Assembly (NCBI GenBank): GCA_032629725.1
Contig: JAFEVB010000002.1
Coordinates: forward strand, 2,046,001-2,110,000
DNA: 64,000 bases
DNA from: Gremmenia infestans
Lineage: Eukaryota > Ascomycota > Leotiomycetes > Helotiales > Hamatocanthoscyphaceae
Direction: 5' to 3'
Part shown: positions 60,442 through 64,000 of the stretch, in pieces
Layout: each line of letters starts with the position of its first letter
Position numbering within the stretch: the stretch's first letter is position 1
Program-made: the position numbers and the translations under genes
Notes under the pieces: model-generated
Told to the model about the DNA's origin: nothing
Seen by the model: the letters and a program-made list of their open reading frames with translations, nothing else
The model's database searches: none

Positions 60442-61182
60442 ATGCAACTCACCAACACTCTTTGTGTCATCATCTTGGCGGCTACTACAGCCGTCACTGC
60501 GCTCCCCGAGCCAGGTTGCGGTGCCCGCGGCCAAGGCTGCTGGAAAATCAAGCGCGCAGCCAATGCCCTCGCAGAAGCGCTCGCCGAGCCCGCCGTCGAT
60601 GTGATCGAAGCCCGATGCAACATTGCCGGAGGCGCCTGCCAGAAAGCCCGCATGCTTACACGAGACCTCGCCGAGACCGTCGCTGCCGTTCAGGACGACC
60701 CCGAGGCATACTACGCCAGCCTCAGCTTTGAGGACGACTCTGCCGTCGAGACCGCCGCTATCAAGCAAATCAAGCGCGAAGCCGATGCTGATGCCCGTTG
60801 CGGTGCCCGAGGCCAAGGATGCTGGAAGGAGAAGAGAGATGCTGCACCAGCGCCAGGCTGCGGAGCTCGTGGACAAGGCTGCTGGAAGGAGAAGCGTGAA
60901 GCTATCTCAGCCGCAGAGGCCGAAGCCAACCCAGAGGCAAGATGCGGAGCACGAGGACAGGGATGCTGGAAGATCAAGCGAGAGGCAGTCTCTGAGGCGG
61001 ATGCAGGCTGTGGAGCACGAGGCCAGGGATGCTGGAAGGTTAAGCGCGCAGCTGAGGCGATTGCCGATGCTCTTGCCGAGCCATTGCCACGCTGTGGTGC
61101 CCGTGGTCAAGGCTGCTGGAAGGAGAAGCGCGACATCCAGGCTCTGCAGAACGTTGCCAGAGATGTTCTTGAGAAGTTGTAG
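60442..61182 (+). CDS. Alpha-type mating pheromone precursor, six peptide repeats
   Basis: Single exon, 246 residues. A signal peptide (MQLTNTLCVIILAATTAVTA) is followed by six copies of [GR]CGARGQGCW at residues 25-34, 119-128, 139-148, 167-176, 189-198 and 217-226. Each is followed by KxKR, a Kex2 cleavage site, and most are preceded by EA/DA/AE-rich spacers of the kind trimmed by a Ste13-type dipeptidyl peptidase. The C-x3-GQ-x-CW core is that of ascomycete alpha-type pheromones (for example Neurospora, Magnaporthe). Unlike those, the residue before the first Cys is Gly or Arg rather than Trp. Between repeats 1 and 2 lies a long spacer with a degenerate unit (RCNIAGGACQKAR, about 58-70). 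Secreted. Other Kex2-processed repeat peptides are the alternative. Confidence 0.85.
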   Translation: MQLTNTLCVIILAATTAVTALPEPGCGARGQGCWKIKRAANALAEALAEPAVDVIEARCNIAGGACQKARMLTRDLAETVAAVQDDPEAYYASLSFEDDSAVETAAIKQIKREADADARCGARGQGCWKEKRDAAPAPGCGARGQGCWKEKREAISAAEAEANPEARCGARGQGCWKIKREAVSEADAGCGARGQGCWKVKRAAEAIADALAEPLPRCGARGQGCWKEKRDIQALQNVARDVLEKL

Positions 61183-61867
61183 ATCAGTCAACCCCACATA
61201 CAACTCTTGAGCCGCCATACCTATACGCATATACGGCCACGACAATTCCTTTCACTTCTTGTACTTCCCTTTTCTTGGATCTGTCATTCATTCAATCACT
61301 TCCATACTCTCATGTTAATACATTATGGCGGTTCTTCTACGAACAGGCCTGTTATATAAAAATACTTTCTCGTTCCAATCGTTGGGTGGAGGAAATAGGG
61401 TAGCAATTTTCATGCATTTCACCCTAAATTTGGCCTTTACCTGTGACTTCGCTATAAGATGTGAGCTGAAGTACATGTGTGATATCCTGTAGCTATTTTG
61501 TCTTTCGTATTTCGTGATTCTTCCCATCTGCTACCAAACTCCGGAACTGAGCAAGGCTTGCGTGACTCGTTTTCCCACGGCTACTGTGAATTTAGTGTAT
61601 TAAATGGGCAGTCTCACCAATTGGTGACACTGCTCTGGCTCCTAGCACCACTAAAGTTTCTACATCTAAGTCTTTACAGTGTTTGGCTTCACAGGCTCGT
61701 TAACATCACTCCTTGGTGATAGATATCCGGAAATATTAAAGCAAGGCATGTATTTTGCCCCAACTTATGCGAATGGGTGAGTGAGGTTATGGCTGTTGCA
61801 AATTATCGCGAATAGAGGAATAGTTATCTAAGCTCAACGCTAGCGATATCAAATATCTGAGAACTAA
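61183..61867. other. Flank between pheromone gene and histidine-phosphatase remnant
   Basis: 3' flank of the pheromone gene. A 14-bp perfect palindrome (61614-61627, TCACCAATTGGTGA) is present. I searched the minus strand for the missing C-terminal half of the next gene and saw none. Confidence 0.5.
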
Positions 61868-62248
61868 TTACCACTTCGTACCGTCCAATCTCCCATATTC
61901 CCGCAGGTCCGGGCACGCGATGATCTTGCAGTCCTCTGGGTAGTAGACGAAGGCCTGCAGGGCGGTGTACAGGGTGCGTTGTAGGGGCGAGCAGAGTATG
62001 ATGTCGATGGGGCGGTACTGGAAGTGTTTTATGAGGCCGTAGGCTTGGAAGATGCCAGTGGGTATAAGGGGTTGGTTTACAAGTCTGTCAGGGTGCCGGC
62101 CGGGGAGGTTGCAGTAGGACTGTGGGGGTGTTAGTTGTTATATGTGGATGGAGGAGGGGGGGGTTTGGGGACGTGCCTCTGCGTGACGGATGCAGTGAAC
62201 TATTATTTTGCCCTTGGGGGTAGATGGCGGTTCAGTGGTGGACGACAT
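61868..62248 (-). pseudogene. Truncated histidine-phosphatase (phosphoglycerate-mutase-like) gene
   Basis: Exons 62248-62177 and 62119-61868 would give 107 residues, against about 250-300 for the family. The N-terminal catalytic signature is present (IIVHCIRHAE, joining to SYCNLPG), then LIPTGIFQAYGLI, DIILCSPLQRTLYTAL and ACPDLREYG, after which a stop follows. The C-terminal half with the second catalytic His is absent from the downstream 600 bp. The only donor that keeps the frame is GCACGT, so the intron would be of the GC-AG type. It could be a short expressed protein, but loss of half the fold argues for a remnant. An alternative start at 62341 would lengthen it by 31 residues. Confidence 0.6.
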
Positions 62249-63326
62249 GGTTCGTAGTAACTGCGTGGATGTCGCGGAAGAGGTGAAGTGATTCGGGTTG
62301 GTTGTTCGACAGCGTATAAGAAGTACATGGCTTAGTCTCATAGAATGTTCTTTACTTAAGTAGTATCTACCTACCTTGTACACGATGATTCTTCGACAGG
62401 CAGTTGAATAACCCGCGGCTGTGAATCACTAGGTACCTAAATGAAGTAAAAAGGGGGTTCTGATTAAGCGAGGATAAGCGAGCTTTGTCAACCTGCCCCT
62501 ACCGTTCTCACATTAACGCCTTCAATTCACATTCCATGCCACGGCTTGGTACGAAAAACTCGTTGCTTGGTGAATCGCAACTAATATCCATCCAGAAAAG
62601 GAAACCTAGACGTTTTGATGCACTTCGCGTCAAAGCTCACGAGAGGTCAAAAGAAAAGCGGCCGCACATTCACCAAGCCGTCGGACTAAGGGGTAGGGTA
62701 GTAGGTATGTGTAATTGAATAAATGCATGTTAAAATGCATCCAAGTGTAAACTGTGTAATGGTGTACTGGTCTAGGTGTCTCTAAGAATTTATCGTCGAG
62801 CTTGCTCGGGGGTGTCCTAGCCCAACTTGTTTTTTGCATTCTTTTGGTAGGTAGTTTTGAATTCCGCACGCTTTAAATATGTCCCCCCCCCCTTTTTTTT
62901 TCTTCTTATCTTTTACACTTAAAGATTTGAAATAGGGAGGTTTATCATAGGATTCCTTGTAAATAGCCACAAGAATAACCTTGGGATAGGGTATTATGTG
63001 AAATGAAGAACTCTCAAGATATTCTGCATAATATAATTTGCAGGGACTCACCCGAGGCTCTATTTAGTTGGACAGGGTAAGTGTCTTCTCAGACATTCCA
63101 AATCATTCATACAAGATGGGACGTTAGACGGCATGATAAAAGGGGCATTGGATTTACTTTTGAGATGTCGCAGCTCTTGATTATCCAAGACTGCATTAAT
63201 TTTGTAGGAGATGTAGTGTTGATGCGCGTAGAAGTTATACACTATTGAGTCTCGCCTCGTGTTGTCCAAAATTCGCTTTACGCTCGCCACCCTTAGTATG
63301 CTCGTGACAAGTATCTTTGGCAGAAC
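62249..63326. other. Intergenic stretch between two histidine-phosphatase remnants
   Basis: About 1.1 kb without a recognisable gene. It contains the second copy of the dispersed repeat (62714-62881), followed by a homopolymeric C then T run (62883-62900). Confidence 0.5.
62714..62881 (+). repeat. Dispersed noncoding repeat, copy 2
   Basis: Diverged copy of the 9526-9681 element in the same orientation, 53 kb away. It is about 12 bp longer owing to an insertion near 62749-62757. It ends just before the C/T homopolymer run. Similarity may extend some tens of bases to either side. Confidence 0.65.
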
Positions 63327-64000
63327 CTAAGCATCTCCCCAGCCTGCTTTCGGAGGCATTGGGACGGCATCCGTGACGTGCACTTTTTCGCGTCTTTCTT
63401 TCGTCTCTAACAAGGTGTCCACTTTGCCATCCTTTCCAATTTGCGAAGGGGAAGGAAATGTGTACGACCGATATTAAACGTTGGCGAAGGACGGACCCAC
63501 CACGTCTGTTTCGTAAGTACATTAGTTATGTCATGGAAAGCTGAATAAAGAAAGGCACTTACATATACCACGAGTCAGTAGACTAAGGAAACTACCATGG
63601 GAAACAATGACAATGTGAATGGTACCGGTTCCCTCTTTGGCTTCAAAGTTAGAGTCATTCCATTTTCCGCCGCCGAGAACGACCCGTGCTAATTGGTACA
63701 AGTCCCGTCGAACTTGATCTACTCTTGGTTTTCGATTCCAATACAGCGCACTATCATTTCCCAGCCTTCAGAAACAGGGGTGAAAATCGTTTTGCCTTTT
63801 AGTTTCTCTTCGAGTACAGTGGCTGTGGATCCGCGGTCATTTGGGGGGATTTCCTTGCCCACATTATCAAAATCATTGCAAAATCGAAGAGCAGTCCATC
63901 CAAATACTAGCTTTGGAAATATTGCTCTTACCTGAATCTGTTCTTTGAATGTGAAATGGGTTGTCTGTAGTGCGCTGGTCATAGGAGAGCAGAGGATATA
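63327..64000 (-). pseudogene. Decayed histidine-phosphatase gene, N-terminal part outside window
   Basis: The minus strand from 64000 reads YILCSPMTSALQTTHFTF, then GSTATVLEEKLKGKTIFTPVSEGWE, both typical of fungal phosphoglycerate-mutase-like proteins. After about 63757 the homology continues only in another frame (VRRDLYQLARVV and HIVIVSHGSFLSLLT, with the second catalytic His), so a frameshift lies there. A normal intron (63506-63562, GTAAGT to ACAG) follows, then an in-frame TAA at 63476-63474 directly before YRSYTF, where the family has an acidic residue. The tail KVDTLLETKERREKV reaches a stop at 63327. Two lesions make it a pseudogene; a sequencing error could explain only one of them. 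Confidence 0.65.

Overview
The window is nuclear DNA of a filamentous ascomycete (Pezizomycotina). The signs are compact genes with introns of mostly 46-110 bp, canonical CTAAC-type branch sites, and single-copy fungal orthologues in nearly every gene. Specifically fungal families are adenylate cyclase with RA, LRR and PP2C domains, Nab2, Atg22, Rtc4, Heh1/Src1 and a Kex2-type pheromone precursor. Protein composition and the pheromone repeat type lead me to favour Leotiomycetes, but that placement is an inference.

Layout. At the left edge, on the minus strand, lies most of an adenylate cyclase gene; its catalytic domain runs off the window. It is divergent from a GPI-anchored CRH/GH16 cell-wall transglycosylase (+). 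Next come a RING-H2 protein (+), protoporphyrinogen oxidase HEM14 (-), the Nab2 poly(A)-binding protein (-), a secreted GH20 beta-N-acetylhexosaminidase (+), a CYP52-clan P450 (+), an Aro8-type aminotransferase (-) and an amidase (-). The central part holds a probable Cenp-K kinetochore subunit (-), a triple-KH RNA-binding protein (+), a small dimeric alpha/beta-barrel protein (+), the Heh1/Src1 inner nuclear membrane protein (-), an Hsp20 with an Arg/Gly-rich N-terminus (-) and a sucrose/alpha-glucoside transporter (-). The right part holds dynamitin (-), Rtc4 (+), Mediator subunit Med14 (-), Atg22 (+), Svp26 (-), Bud23 (+), NAD-isocitrate dehydrogenase subunit 1 (-) and an alpha-type pheromone precursor with six peptide repeats (+). 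The last 2.2 kb carries remnants of two histidine-phosphatase (phosphoglycerate-mutase-like) genes.

The genes are mostly unrelated housekeeping functions, arranged in divergent and convergent pairs. I see no biosynthetic gene cluster. The more unusual content is: the pheromone precursor, whose peptide lacks the usual first Trp; the decayed histidine-phosphatase copies at the right edge; a diverged noncoding repeat present near both ends; an 11-mer found three times in upstream regions; a step-type heat-shock element above the Hsp20 gene; and several introns whose length is a multiple of three and that stay open when retained.

Exon boundaries were read by eye from splice signals, phase and family similarity. 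No RNA evidence or database search was available.
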